Source: Cellulosimicrobium cellulans (GTDB lineage: Bacteria; Actinomycetota; Actinomycetes; Actinomycetales; Cellulomonadaceae). From it: a stretch of 64,000 nucleotides of DNA. Position numbers and translations under genes: made by a program. The stretch covers positions 3,286,001 to 3,350,000 of the forward strand of contig NZ_JAFBCN010000001.1 in the NCBI RefSeq assembly GCF_016907755.1, read 5' to 3'. Each line of letters starts with the position of its first letter. Positions within the stretch are counted from its first letter, which is position 1. Shown piece by piece: positions 34,001-40,779 of the stretch. The notes beneath the pieces are model-generated. The model saw only the letters and a program-made list of their open reading frames with translations, had not been told where the DNA came from and did no database searches.

Positions 34001-35120
34001 GGGCGACTACACCGTCGTCGGCGTCGACGACACGACCTCCACCGAGGCCGAGACGCCCTTGGTCGTGGAAGCTGCGGCGATCGAGCCCGCACTCACCGTG
34101 GACCCGGCCACCGCCAACCCCGGTGACGAGGTCACCGTCGACGGCACGGGCTACACCCCGGACGCCACGGTCACCGTCGAGATCCGCGACGGCTCCGGCA
34201 CCGTCATCGCCACCGTCGAGGACGTCGCGACCGACGGCGACGGGGCGTTCACGACACCGGTCACCGTCCCCGAGGGCACCACCCCCGGCGACTACACCGT
34301 CGTCGGCATCGACGACACCACTTCCACCGAAGCGGAGACCCCGCTCGGCGTCGGGGGCGTCGGGGTGTCCGAGCCGACCGTCACGGTCGACCCGACCACG
34401 GCGAACCCCGGCGACGAGGTCACCGTGACGGGGGAGGGCTGGCCGCCGAACACCACGGTCACGGTCGACCTGGTCGACGAGGACGGCGACGTCGTCGCGA
34501 CGGTCGACGTGGAGACCGACGACACGGGGAGCTTCACCACCCCGATCACGGTGCCCGACGACGCGACGCCGGGCGACTACACCGTGCACGCGTCCGACGA
34601 CGCCGGGAACGAGGCGGAGGCGCCGCTCACGGTCGTCGCCGCCGGTGACAGGGCCCTGGTGTCGTCGTTCGTCACGCCTCGCGTGCTGCGCGGCGCGGAG
34701 CAGACGTTCGTCGCGTCGGGCTTCGAGCCGGGCGAGTCGGTCCAGGCCGTCATCAACTCGGAGCCGCTGATCCTTCCGGTGGCGACCGCCGACGCGAGCG
34801 GCCAGGTCAGCTGGACGTTCGTCGTCCCGGCCGACTTCGAGGTCGGACCGCACACGGGCACGGCGACGAGCGTCGACGTCGGCGACTCCACGGTCGCGTC
34901 GTTCGAGGTCTACCTCACGCCCACGGGCGGCGACGGACCGGGCAGCTCCGGCCCCGGCTCCGGCTCCGGCTCCACCCACGCGGGCAACGGGAGCGGGTCG
35001 GACTACCTCGCCCGGACCGGCACCGACGACCTGGGCCTGTTCCTGGTCGCGGCGCTGCTGCTCGTGGCCACCGGCGCCGTCGTCCGCCTGCGCGCGCACC
35101 GCGCACGCCGCGCGGGCTAG
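31092..35120 (+). CDS. LAxTG-anchored repeat-containing surface protein (choice-of-anchor G type)
   Basis: A 1,342-residue exported protein. The N-terminus has a basic stretch and hydrophobic core (ATALAAVGGVVGALTFAGG) ending near residue 42, a signal peptide. Residues about 45-515 resemble the choice-of-anchor G domain (FLSGTVAGLDLATIAALDGA, AVNQYGEANDDGSARAASGA, VSDQGAISVG). Residues about 522-1185 are seven Ig-like repeats of ~95 residues with VTVDPTT, GTGYTPDSTVTVE and TPGDYTVVG. After a diverged eighth domain and a Gly/Ser linker comes the sorting signal: LARTG (about 1306-1310), a hydrophobic segment and RAHRARRAG. LAxTG is used by class E sortases of high-GC actinobacteria. GTG 31092 follows GGAAGGACAGG. 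Likely adhesin or wall protein; ligand unknown. Confidence 0.85.
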   Translation: MTRTARHLSTQAPPRWRRATALAAVGGVVGALTFAGGIAATAAPTDDSEGSGQFLSGTVAGLDLATIAALDGAVAENPSGANPVVTNPLAATVFQSLGIDLTGTLQLLGPNGILQLGAVNQYGEANDDGSARAASGAVSDQGAISVGGSEEFPSDAQLNLTQLLGPGFESVVADLDLSLGALSATAEATGGAAPTGDYQIAGATLTLDSPAVSGIATAVDDEVVPLVDGAVGQLVGTDGLLAQALNGIGALAQVLTVLGGDLEPTVAIDVDLDSALAPVLDQDFGDEGVVINVGDGTVTVDLDTILGGTGSLNGFDPNTEVLDDAAINAILDGLSAALDDLTTALVGAVDTALHAASLTLTVEAVVDNPVPLAPDLLNLAINLDTTVGDVVDGTVDPADATITIALTGVPLTLPLGDLVSALAGPLDTVLFADGTGLVSTLAGTITSEVTGPVLTALSPVFEILTEVVSLVVNVQEPEPSVADATFTQRALTLSILEVGTGTGLAELHLASATVRGSTVAAITPAVTVDPASIPAGTPTTVTGTGYTPDSTVTVEIRDGEGTVITTLTDVPTDADGGFTTPVTVPVDTAPGDYTVVGIDDTTSTEAETALAVTAAALTPSVTVDPTTANPGDDVTVDGTGYTPDSTVTVEIRDESGAVVATLGDVPTDGDGNFTTPISVPAGTTPGDYTVVGIDDTTSTEAETPLTVEAAALTPAVTVDPTTVPAGTPTTVTGTGYTPDSTVTVEVRDTTGTVVATLSDVPTDGDGGFTTPITVPANTTPGDYTVVGIDDTTTTEAETPLTIEAAALTPAVTVDPTTAVPGDQVTVDGTGYTPDSTVTVEIRDESGAVVATLGDVPTDGDGNFTTPISVPAGTTPGDYTVVGIDDTTSTEAETPLTVEAAALTPAVTVDPTTVPAGTPTTVTGTGYTPDSTVTVEVRDTSGTVVATLTDVPTDGDGGFTSPITVPVDTTPGDYTVVGVDDTTSTEAETPLVVEAAAIEPALTVDPATANPGDEVTVDGTGYTPDATVTVEIRDGSGTVIATVEDVATDGDGAFTTPVTVPEGTTPGDYTVVGIDDTTSTEAETPLGVGGVGVSEPTVTVDPTTANPGDEVTVTGEGWPPNTTVTVDLVDEDGDVVATVDVETDDTGSFTTPITVPDDATPGDYTVHASDDAGNEAEAPLTVVAAGDRALVSSFVTPRVLRGAEQTFVASGFEPGESVQAVINSEPLILPVATADASGQVSWTFVVPADFEVGPHTGTATSVDVGDSTVASFEVYLTPTGGDGPGSSGPGSGSGSTHAGNGSGSDYLARTGTDDLGLFLVAALLLVATGAVVRLRAHRARRAG
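32658..34649 (+). repeat. Seven tandem ~285-base repeats encoding Ig-like domains, with a recent 570-base duplication
   Basis: Units begin at about 32658, 32943, 33228, 33513, 33798, 34083 and 34371; the first five are exactly 285 bases. Units alternate between two types, one with NPGDDVTVDGTGY/DESGAVVATL and one with PAGTPTTVTGTGY. Bases 33029-33342 and 33599-33912, offset 570, differ at a single position in about 314, so units 2-3 and 4-5 arose by a very recent two-unit duplication. The last two units are diverged. The tract is a candidate for length variation between strains. Confidence 0.9.
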
Positions 35121-35124
35121 GCGC

Positions 35125-35174
35125 ACCACGACCGAGGGCGCCTGCCGGGATCTCCCGGCAGGCGCCCTCGGTCG
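35125..35174. terminator. Bidirectional terminator between surface-protein gene and DUF3145 gene
   Basis: A perfect 24-base-pair stem: 35125-35148 pairs with 35151-35174 around two central bases (functionally a four-base GATC-type turn). It begins four bases after the surface-protein stop and lies 27 bases before the convergent DUF3145 stop. Confidence 0.88.
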
Positions 35175-35201
35175 TGTCGTGGGGGTGGTGGAGGCGCGGC
35201 G

Positions 35202-35702
35202 TCAGCCGACGCGGTGGAGCCAGCGCACCGGGGCGCCGGCACCGGCGTAGCGGAACGGCTCGAGCTCGTCGTCCCACGCCTTGCCGAGCGCCAGGTGCAG
35301 CGCGTCTCGCATGGCCCAGGGCTCGCTCACCTGCTCCAGCGCGGCGCGGATCCGGTCCTCGGGGACCACGATGTTGCCGTGCACGTCGGTCTGGGCGTAG
35401 AAGATGCCGAGGTCGGGAGTGTGCGACCACCGGCCGCCGTCGACCCCGTGGCTGGGCTCCTCGGTGACCTCGTAGCGCAGGTGGGACCAGCCGCGCAGCG
35501 CGGAGGCGAGCTTGGCGCCCGTGCCCTGCGGGCCCTGCCACGAGTACTCGGCCCGGTAGAGGCCGCGCGCGGCGGGCTGCTCGGTCCAGTCGAGCGACAC
35601 GCGCACGCCGAGGACGTTGCCCGCGGCCCACTCCATGTGCGGGCACAGAGCACGCGGTGCTGAGTGCACGTAAAGAACACCGCGGGTGATGGCACCGGCC
35701 AT
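35202..35702 (-). CDS. DUF3145 family protein
   Basis: A 166-residue actinobacterial protein of unknown function: MAGAITRGVLYVHSAPRALC (1-20), HMEWAAGNVLGVRVSLDWTEQPA, YRAEYSWQGPQGTGAKLASALRGW, and FYAQTDVHGNIVVPEDRIR. Members are usually found close to the fabD-fabH-acpP-fabF cluster, as here, separated only by the surface-protein insertion. ATG 35702 follows GGGAGGC and gives the family's standard N-terminus; the longer frame to 35762 is rejected. No membrane segment. Function in lipid metabolism is often suspected from context but unproven. Confidence 0.88.
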   Translation of the reverse strand: MAGAITRGVLYVHSAPRALCPHMEWAAGNVLGVRVSLDWTEQPAARGLYRAEYSWQGPQGTGAKLASALRGWSHLRYEVTEEPSHGVDGGRWSHTPDLGIFYAQTDVHGNIVVPEDRIRAALEQVSEPWAMRDALHLALGKAWDDELEPFRYAGAGAPVRWLHRVG

Positions 35703-35874
35703 GTCTGCCTCCCTAGGTCGAGGTTGCGTCTTCCCCAACGTCCTCACCGAGGGTGGTGTCACAGCACGTCACACGGTACGTCGCGGCGTGTCTTGTGCCC
35801 ATCTTGCACGATCCGGCGCGTTCGCGCGACAGATTCGCCGGGCGAGCCCGGAGGTCGTCAGGCGCCGCGCGTCG

Positions 35875-36369
35875 TCACAGGTGCTCGCGCAGCTCCCGCA
35901 TCGCCTTCTTGCGCACGGAACGGTCGAGCCGGTCCAGGTACAGCATCCCGTCGAGGTGGTCGCACTCGTGCTGCAGGCAGCGCGCCATGAGCTCGGTGCC
36001 CTCGACGACGACCTCGTTGCCGTCGAGGTCCGTCCCCACGACGCGCGCGTACCAGGCGCGCCGCGTCGGGTACCAGAGGTTGGGGACGGAGAGGCAGCCT
36101 TCGTCACCGTCCTGGTAGTCGTCGGAGAGCTCGACGATGCGCGGGTTGAGCACGTACCCGATCTCGTCGTCGATGTTCCACGAGAAGGCCCGCAGGTTCA
36201 CGCCGATCTGGTTGGCGGCGAGGCCCGCGCGGCCCTCGTGGTCGACGGTCTCGACGAGGTCCGCGACGAGCGAGCGCACACGGTCGTCGATGGTGGTGAT
36301 CTCGTCGCAGGGGGTGCGGAGCACGGGGTCCGGGATGGTCCGGATCTCTCTCATCGCCATGGGCGCCAT
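35875..36369 (-). CDS. def: Peptide deformylase
   Basis: Def removes the N-formyl group from nascent proteins using a divalent metal. All three family motifs are present: [12 protein letters not shown] (motif 1, near 47-58), EGCLSVP (motif 2, Cys about 92, metal ligand) and QHECDHLDG (motif 3, near 133-141, both His ligands and catalytic Glu). The protein is 164 residues from ATG 36369, or 161 from ATG 36360 (MAMREI); either is plausible. A much longer upstream frame is a shadow of the DUF1206 gene. It is followed on the same strand by DUF3145 after 172 bases with no gene in between. Confidence 0.93.
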   Translation of the reverse strand: MAPMAMREIRTIPDPVLRTPCDEITTIDDRVRSLVADLVETVDHEGRAGLAANQIGVNLRAFSWNIDDEIGYVLNPRIVELSDDYQDGDEGCLSVPNLWYPTRRAWYARVVGTDLDGNEVVVEGTELMARCLQHECDHLDGMLYLDRLDRSVRKKAMRELREHL

Positions 36370-36428
36370 TCTTCCATGCGCACGACGACGGACCGCCGGG
36401 TCCACGACCCGCACGCCTGGGGCCCGCG

Positions 36429-37235
36429 TCACATGCGGGCGTACCGGGCGCGAGCGAAGGAGTAGAGCCCGTACGCCGCGAAGCCGAGCCCGACGGCGAC
36501 GAGCAGCACCGCGCCGAACGGCTGGGCCGCGAGGGTCGCGAACGCGGCGTCGAGCCCGCCCGCCTGCTCGGGGTCGTGCTGCACGGCTGCCACGACGAAG
36601 AGCGCGCCGAGCACGCCGAGCGCGACCCCCTTGGCGACGTAGCCCACCCGGCCGAGCGTCACGACGGCGCGACCGACGTTCCCGCCCGTGCCGCCCTCGA
36701 GGTCCTCGAGGAACTTCTTCCGCCAGCCCTTCACCACGTGGTACACGCCTGCGGCGACGATCCCGACGCCGACGGCGCCCACGAGGAGCACGCCGCCCGG
36801 CTTCTGCATGAGCGTCGCCGTCATGCTCTCCTCCTGGCCGGAGCCGCCCGCGGACCCGTTCACGACCTGCACGGCGAGCACGCCGAGCGCCAGGTAGAGC
36901 ACCGCCTTGCCGGCGGCCTTGAGCCGGTCGGACGTCTCGGCCGCGCCGCTGATCGCCACGGTGAGCTGCCACAGCGCGAGCGCGGCGAACGCCACGACGG
37001 CGAACCAGAGCAGGACGGTCCCGCCCGGCGTCTGCGCGATGGCGGTGAGCGCGCCGGTCTGGTCCGCCTGCTCGCTCGACGTCGAACCGGTCGCCACCTG
37101 CACGGCGAGCACCCCGACCACGAGGTGGAGCAGGCCGCTCACGGCGTACCCGGCACGGGCGAGGATCTCGAGCAGCCTGCTGCCCCGCGCGCCGCGTGCC
37201 GCCGCCTTGCCCGTCGAGCTGATGCTCGGTGCCAC
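36429..37235 (-). CDS. DUF1206 family membrane protein
   Basis: A 268-residue integral membrane protein with six predicted transmembrane segments in three similar pairs, the DUF1206 architecture: [23 protein letters not shown] (26-48), [91 protein letters not shown] and [21 protein letters not shown]. Each pair starts with G-Y or K-A and ends in a cluster of charges. GTG 37235 follows GGAGGTCCA, an excellent Shine-Dalgarno sequence. Function is unknown. It is divergent from the acyltransferase gene (142 bases). Confidence 0.85.
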   Translation of the reverse strand: MAPSISSTGKAAARGARGSRLLEILARAGYAVSGLLHLVVGVLAVQVATGSTSSEQADQTGALTAIAQTPGGTVLLWFAVVAFAALALWQLTVAISGAAETSDRLKAAGKAVLYLALGVLAVQVVNGSAGGSGQEESMTATLMQKPGGVLLVGAVGVGIVAAGVYHVVKGWRKKFLEDLEGGTGGNVGRAVVTLGRVGYVAKGVALGVLGALFVVAAVQHDPEQAGGLDAAFATLAAQPFGAVLLVAVGLGFAAYGLYSFARARYARM

Positions 37236-37377
37236 TGGACCTCCTCGGTCGTCGGGACGCCGCCCCCAGCGCGCCGCCGGGTTCTCCGGCCCGGACACAG
37301 TGCCAGCACCGCGCCCCGCACGCACGCCGAGCGCCGACCTCGGGAAGCTCAGATCACGGTTTGGTAACGTGCCTCGG

Positions 37378-38490
37378 ATGCCCACGACGAACCCGCGCCT
37401 CGCCGTGCTCGACGGACTCCGGTTCACCGCCGCCGCGGCAGTGCTCGTCTACCACTTCGTCGCCGTCAACCACCACGCGTGGGGCGAGCGGACGAGCGAC
37501 TCCCTGCCGGGCGTGCAGGGCGTCGCCGCGTACGGCTCGTTCGGCGTCCAGCTCTTCTTCGTGGTCAGCGGCTTCGTCATCCTCATGACGGCCTGGGGCC
37601 GCGACGTCCGCGGCTTCGTCGCCTCGCGAGCCGGCCGGCTGTTCCCCGCGTACTGGGCCGCCGTGCTCCTCACGCTCGCCCTGCTCGTCCTCGTGATCCC
37701 TGGCCGGCGCGACGTCGACCTCCCGCAGGCGGCCGCCAACCTCACCATGGTCCAGCGCGCGTTCGGGATCCCCGACCTCGAGGCCGTCTACTGGACGCTC
37801 TGGTCGGAGCTGCGGTTCTACGTCCTCGTCGGCCTGCTCGTCGCCGTCGGCCTCACCCGGGCACGGGTGCTCGCGTTCGTCGTGCTCTGGCCCGTCGCGG
37901 GGGCGATCGCCACGCAGGCGGGCTCCGGCCTCGTCGCGACCGTCCTCGTCGCGCCCGACGCCCCGCTCTTCGCCGGCGGGATGGTGCTCTACCTGCTCAC
38001 GCGGGAGCGCCGGTCACCGGTCCTCTGGCTCGCGCTCGCCCTCGACGTCGTCCTCGCGGCCGCCGTGTCGGGCCGGATCCAGGCGGCCCGCATCGAGAAC
38101 AGCACCGACGTCGTCGTGTCCCCCGCCGTCGGGTGGGTCGCCATCGTCCTGTGCTTCGCCGTCGTCGCCGTCGCGACGCTGACCCCGCTCGCGCGAGTCT
38201 CGTGGGGCTGGCTCACCGCGCTGGGCGCGCTCACCTACCCGCTCTACCTCGTGCACGCGTCGTGGGGGCGGTGGGTGATCGAGTCGGTGCACCCGTACCT
38301 GTCCCGGGCCGCGACGCTCGCCGTCGCGGTCACCGCGTGCCTCGCGCTCGCCTGGGTGGTCCACCGCGCCGTCGAGCGTCCGCTCGGCCCGCGGCTGCGC
38401 CGCGCCCTCGACCGCGACCTCCGGCGCGACCGTGCCCGCCCGGGCGGGCACGTCCCCGCCCGTCAGGACGAGCCGGTCGCGGCCAGGTAG
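37378..38490 (+). CDS. Acyltransferase family 3 membrane protein
   Basis: A 370-residue protein with about ten transmembrane segments of the acyltransferase-3 (OafA/NodX) family, which O-acylates sugars of the cell envelope or exopolysaccharide. Signatures: RLAVLDGLRFTAAAAVLVYHF (7-27) with the conserved R-x10-H pattern, GSFGVQLFFVVSGFVILM, and SRAGRLFPAYWAAVLLT. The C-terminal TYPLYLVHASWGRWVIES and HRAVERPLG are also typical. ATG 37378 starts the homology. Its 3' end overlaps the convergent DUF488 gene by 28 bases. Substrate cannot be inferred; no glycosyltransferase is adjacent. Confidence 0.85.
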   Translation: MPTTNPRLAVLDGLRFTAAAAVLVYHFVAVNHHAWGERTSDSLPGVQGVAAYGSFGVQLFFVVSGFVILMTAWGRDVRGFVASRAGRLFPAYWAAVLLTLALLVLVIPGRRDVDLPQAAANLTMVQRAFGIPDLEAVYWTLWSELRFYVLVGLLVAVGLTRARVLAFVVLWPVAGAIATQAGSGLVATVLVAPDAPLFAGGMVLYLLTRERRSPVLWLALALDVVLAAAVSGRIQAARIENSTDVVVSPAVGWVAIVLCFAVVAVATLTPLARVSWGWLTALGALTYPLYLVHASWGRWVIESVHPYLSRAATLAVAVTACLALAWVVHRAVERPLGPRLRRALDRDLRRDRARPGGHVPARQDEPVAAR

Positions 38491-38822
38491 TCCCGCAGCA
38501 CGACGGCCTGGTTGTGCTCCTCGTCGCGCGCCCCGTACACGAGCGTCACCACAGGGTGCTGCCCGACGACGTCCCGCAGCTCCCCCACCGCGTCGCCGTT
38601 CGCGTCGAGCTCGGCCCGGTACCGCTCGGCGAACTCGTCGAACAGCCGCTCCTCGTGGTGGAACCACCGCCGCAGCTCGGTGGACGGCGCGACCTCTTTG
38701 AGCCAGAGACCCACGTGCGCCTTCTCCTTGCTCTCGCCGCGCGGCCACAGCCGGTCGACGAGCACGCGGAACCCGTCGCCGTCCTCAGCCGGCTCGTACA
38801 CCCGCTTGATGTGGATCGTCAT
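38463..38822 (-). CDS. DUF488 family protein
   Basis: A 119-residue protein of the DUF488 family: IHIKRVYEPAEDGDGFRVLV, DRLWPRGESKEKAHVGLWLK, ELRRWFHHEERLFDEFAERY, VTLVYGARDEEHNQAVVLRDYL. The conserved D-R-L-W-P-R-G and YGARD motifs are intact. Function is unknown; the family is widespread and sometimes linked to stress or nucleic-acid repair. Its end overlaps the acyltransferase gene by 28 bases on the other strand, so the two transcripts are antisense at their 3' ends. Confidence 0.88.
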   Translation of the reverse strand: MTIHIKRVYEPAEDGDGFRVLVDRLWPRGESKEKAHVGLWLKEVAPSTELRRWFHHEERLFDEFAERYRAELDANGDAVGELRDVVGQHPVVTLVYGARDEEHNQAVVLRDYLAATGSS

Positions 38823-38907
38823 GACGCCATGAGACCGCTGCCCGCGCCGGAACGCACGTCGATCCCTGCGCCCGCCGGACGACCCGCGGCGGTATGCTCA
38901 CCGGCGC

Positions 38908-38981
38908 GCCCCGTTAGCTCAGCTGGTCAGAGCAGGAGACTCATAATCTCTCGGTCGCGGGTTCAAGTCCTGCACGGGGCA
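38908..38981 (+). tRNA. tRNA-Met (anticodon CAU)
   Basis: Complete cloverleaf: acceptor GCCCCGT/ACGGGGC, D-arm TAGCTCAGCTGG, anticodon stem GGAGA/TCTCT with loop CTCATAA, T-arm GGGTTCAAGTCC, discriminator A. No initiator features are seen (three G-C pairs in the anticodon stem are absent), so this is elongator Met; tRNA-Ile2 (lysidine-modified CAU) is less likely. Confidence 0.9.
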
Positions 38982-39017
38982 CGGCTTCCGGGATCGGTCT
39001 GGCGGCACTACGCCGCA

Positions 39018-39866
39018 TCAATAGGTCACGACCACCGTCGGCGCATCCCGTCCCGGCGTGCCGGGGGTGTCGCCAGAGCTCGGCGTCGATCGGGCGGACG
39101 CGCCTCCCAGCGTGAGGTTGACGAAGGGCAGGCTGCCGGGCACGGAGAGCGTCGCCTCGGAGTAGGTCACCGATCCGCTCGGGAAGACGTTCAGGCGTGC
39201 GCCCCACGCCTTCAGGACGTGGTCGATCGGGTGGTAGCACCCCCCGGACCCGTCCGCCAGCCGCAGGACGGTGATCCCGACCGCCCGCAGTCCGTGCTCG
39301 TCCAGGCGCCACACGGGCCCACCGGAGTCGCCGGCGAGAGTCGTCGCCGTGTGACAGACGAGGACGCCGCCGTACTGCGGGTGGTACCCCCAGAAGGTGA
39401 TCCGCCCCTCTTGCCAGCCGCTCGTCGCACCCATCTTGCCGACCAGCGCGTCCCGGACCTGCGCGTTCGTCCGCAGGATGCCGGTCACCCTGCCGTCACC
39501 TGGCGTCGCGCCGGTGCGCGGGTCGACGACCACCTGGTACAGCCCCACACCGCCGGAGGCGCGGACCAGCGCCGTGTCGGTGTTCGGGTACGTCTTCGAG
39601 TAGGCGACGGCGCCCCAGGCCGCATCGGTGCCGAACACCGTGGTTCGCGGCGTGGCGCAGTGCGCGGCGGTCACCGGGAACGACCCGCTCGTCCCCGTGA
39701 TGGTGTAGGAGCCGGTGCACAGGACGCCGGAGCGAGGACCGCCGAAGTACATCGGGTGACCCGCCTGGTAGGAGTACGAGAGGGCCGCGCTCGGCATCGC
39801 GGCGAGCACGATGCACAGCAGCGCGACGATCGTCGTGACGAGTCCTGCAGCCGTCCTTGCGATCAT
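39018..39866 (-). CDS. Secreted trypsin-like (S1) serine protease
   Basis: A 282-residue exported protein. The N-terminus (MIARTAAGLVTTIVALLCIV then AMPSAALS) is a signal peptide with likely cleavage near residue 30. The chymotrypsin-fold triad is His69 in VTAAHC, Asp97 in NTDTALV and Ser181 in AGDSGGPV. Cys50/Cys70 and Cys171/the later GGCYH cysteine can form the two usual disulfides. There is no long propeptide as in streptogrisins, and the C-terminus is a Ser/Thr/Pro-rich tail. ATG 39866 follows GAGGGGACGACCC. It is a single gene between two tRNA genes, convergent with tRNA-Met, and is somewhat less GC-rich than its neighbours, compatible with later insertion. Confidence 0.85.
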   Translation of the reverse strand: MIARTAAGLVTTIVALLCIVLAAMPSAALSYSYQAGHPMYFGGPRSGVLCTGSYTITGTSGSFPVTAAHCATPRTTVFGTDAAWGAVAYSKTYPNTDTALVRASGGVGLYQVVVDPRTGATPGDGRVTGILRTNAQVRDALVGKMGATSGWQEGRITFWGYHPQYGGVLVCHTATTLAGDSGGPVWRLDEHGLRAVGITVLRLADGSGGCYHPIDHVLKAWGARLNVFPSGSVTYSEATLSVPGSLPFVNLTLGGASARSTPSSGDTPGTPGRDAPTVVVTY

Positions 39867-40004
39867 GGGTCGTCCCCTCGTTCGTGAACCTCGCTCCCTC
39901 GGATGCTCGCTGCCTTCGGGAGGATCGGCCAGCGGAGAGCCACCGAGAGCCGATCGGCCGGCTCGCGCGCCGGCCCGCACCCACCGAGCGGCTACGGTGG
40001 GTGC

Positions 40005-40520
40005 GTGTCCTGGTTCCGCCGCCCCGCGCTCCCCGACCCGGTCCGCCGCGCGCTCGACGTCCCGGCGAGCGATCGCGTGCTCGCCTCGGCCGAGCTGGCC
40101 GACGGCTCGTGGGCGGTCGCGACCCGCACCGAGCTCCTCACGAGCGACCCGACGGGCAGGGTGGTCGCACGACGCCCGTGGTCGGACGTGGACCGGGCGG
40201 GGTACGCGCCGGAGACCGCCACGATCACGGTCTCGTGGGTCGACGGCGCCCCTCCCCTGGCCCTCGCGCTGGCCGACGCGCGCCGCACGTCGCTCGCCCA
40301 GACGCTGCGCGAGCGCGTCCAGTCGTCGGTGGTCCTGTCGGAGACCGTGACGTTCGCCGCAGGGCTCACCGCCCGGGTCGCCGTGCGGCGGGACGGTGAC
40401 GGCGAGCTCTTCTCGCAGGTCGTCGCAGACCCGGGCGTCGACCTGACGGACCCGGAGGTCACCGCCCGCGTGGACGCCGCCGAGGGACGGGTCCGGTCGG
40501 CGTCCGGACTACCCCTCTGA
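40005..40520 (+). CDS. Hypothetical actinobacterial protein
   Basis: A 171-residue soluble protein: WFRRPALPDPVRRALDVPAS, DRVLASAELADGSWAVATRT, RRPWSDVDRAGYAPETATIT, VSWVDGAPPLALALADARR, LRERVQSSVVLSETVTFA and GRVRSASGLPL. The pattern of short beta strands in the first half looks like a PH-like or beta-propeller-like blade region; I do not recognise a named family. Comparable short proteins are often found just upstream of tRNA-Asn in Micrococcales. GTG 40005 is taken as start because the WFRRP segment begins there. No signal peptide or membrane segment. Confidence 0.7.
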   Translation: MSWFRRPALPDPVRRALDVPASDRVLASAELADGSWAVATRTELLTSDPTGRVVARRPWSDVDRAGYAPETATITVSWVDGAPPLALALADARRTSLAQTLRERVQSSVVLSETVTFAAGLTARVAVRRDGDGELFSQVVADPGVDLTDPEVTARVDAAEGRVRSASGLPL

Positions 40521-40575
40521 GCCTGCTAGAGTTTTCCCCGGTCGCTGCGGTGCACACCGTGGCAGCCATGATCGA

Positions 40576-40648
<73 letters not shown>

Positions 40649-40657
40649 CCTCGAGAG

Positions 40658-40692
40658 CTCGGCCCCGGACCGCACAGCGGTCCGGGGCCGAG
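40658..40692 (+). terminator. Terminator after tRNA-Asn
   Basis: CTCGGCCCCGGACCG (40658-40672) pairs perfectly with CGGTCCGGGGCCGAG (40678-40692) around CACAG; a short T-run (TCGTTTCT) follows. It ends the tRNA-Asn transcript. Confidence 0.85.
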
Positions 40693-40779
40693 TCGTTTCT
40701 CCCGCCCGGCCCGCACGTCGACGCGGCGCGGCGGGGGCGGCCGGGAATACGGGACCGTTGCCTGAGGCTTGCGTCTGTC

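Noticed and set aside
32658-34649. Regular repeats that might suggest a CRISPR array
   Set aside because: Units are 285 bases, in frame, encode Ig-like domains and have no spacer structure; no cas gene is in the window.
29499-35129. Very long open frame on the minus strand opposite fabF and the surface-protein gene
   Set aside because: It is the antisense shadow of two well-supported plus-strand genes; its composition (Arg/Asp/Val-rich, low complexity) is typical of reversed GC-rich coding DNA and it has no motif or Shine-Dalgarno sequence.
38908-38981. Initiator tRNA-fMet
   Set aside because: The anticodon stem lacks three consecutive G-C pairs and the first acceptor pair is matched, so it is an elongator-type tRNA.
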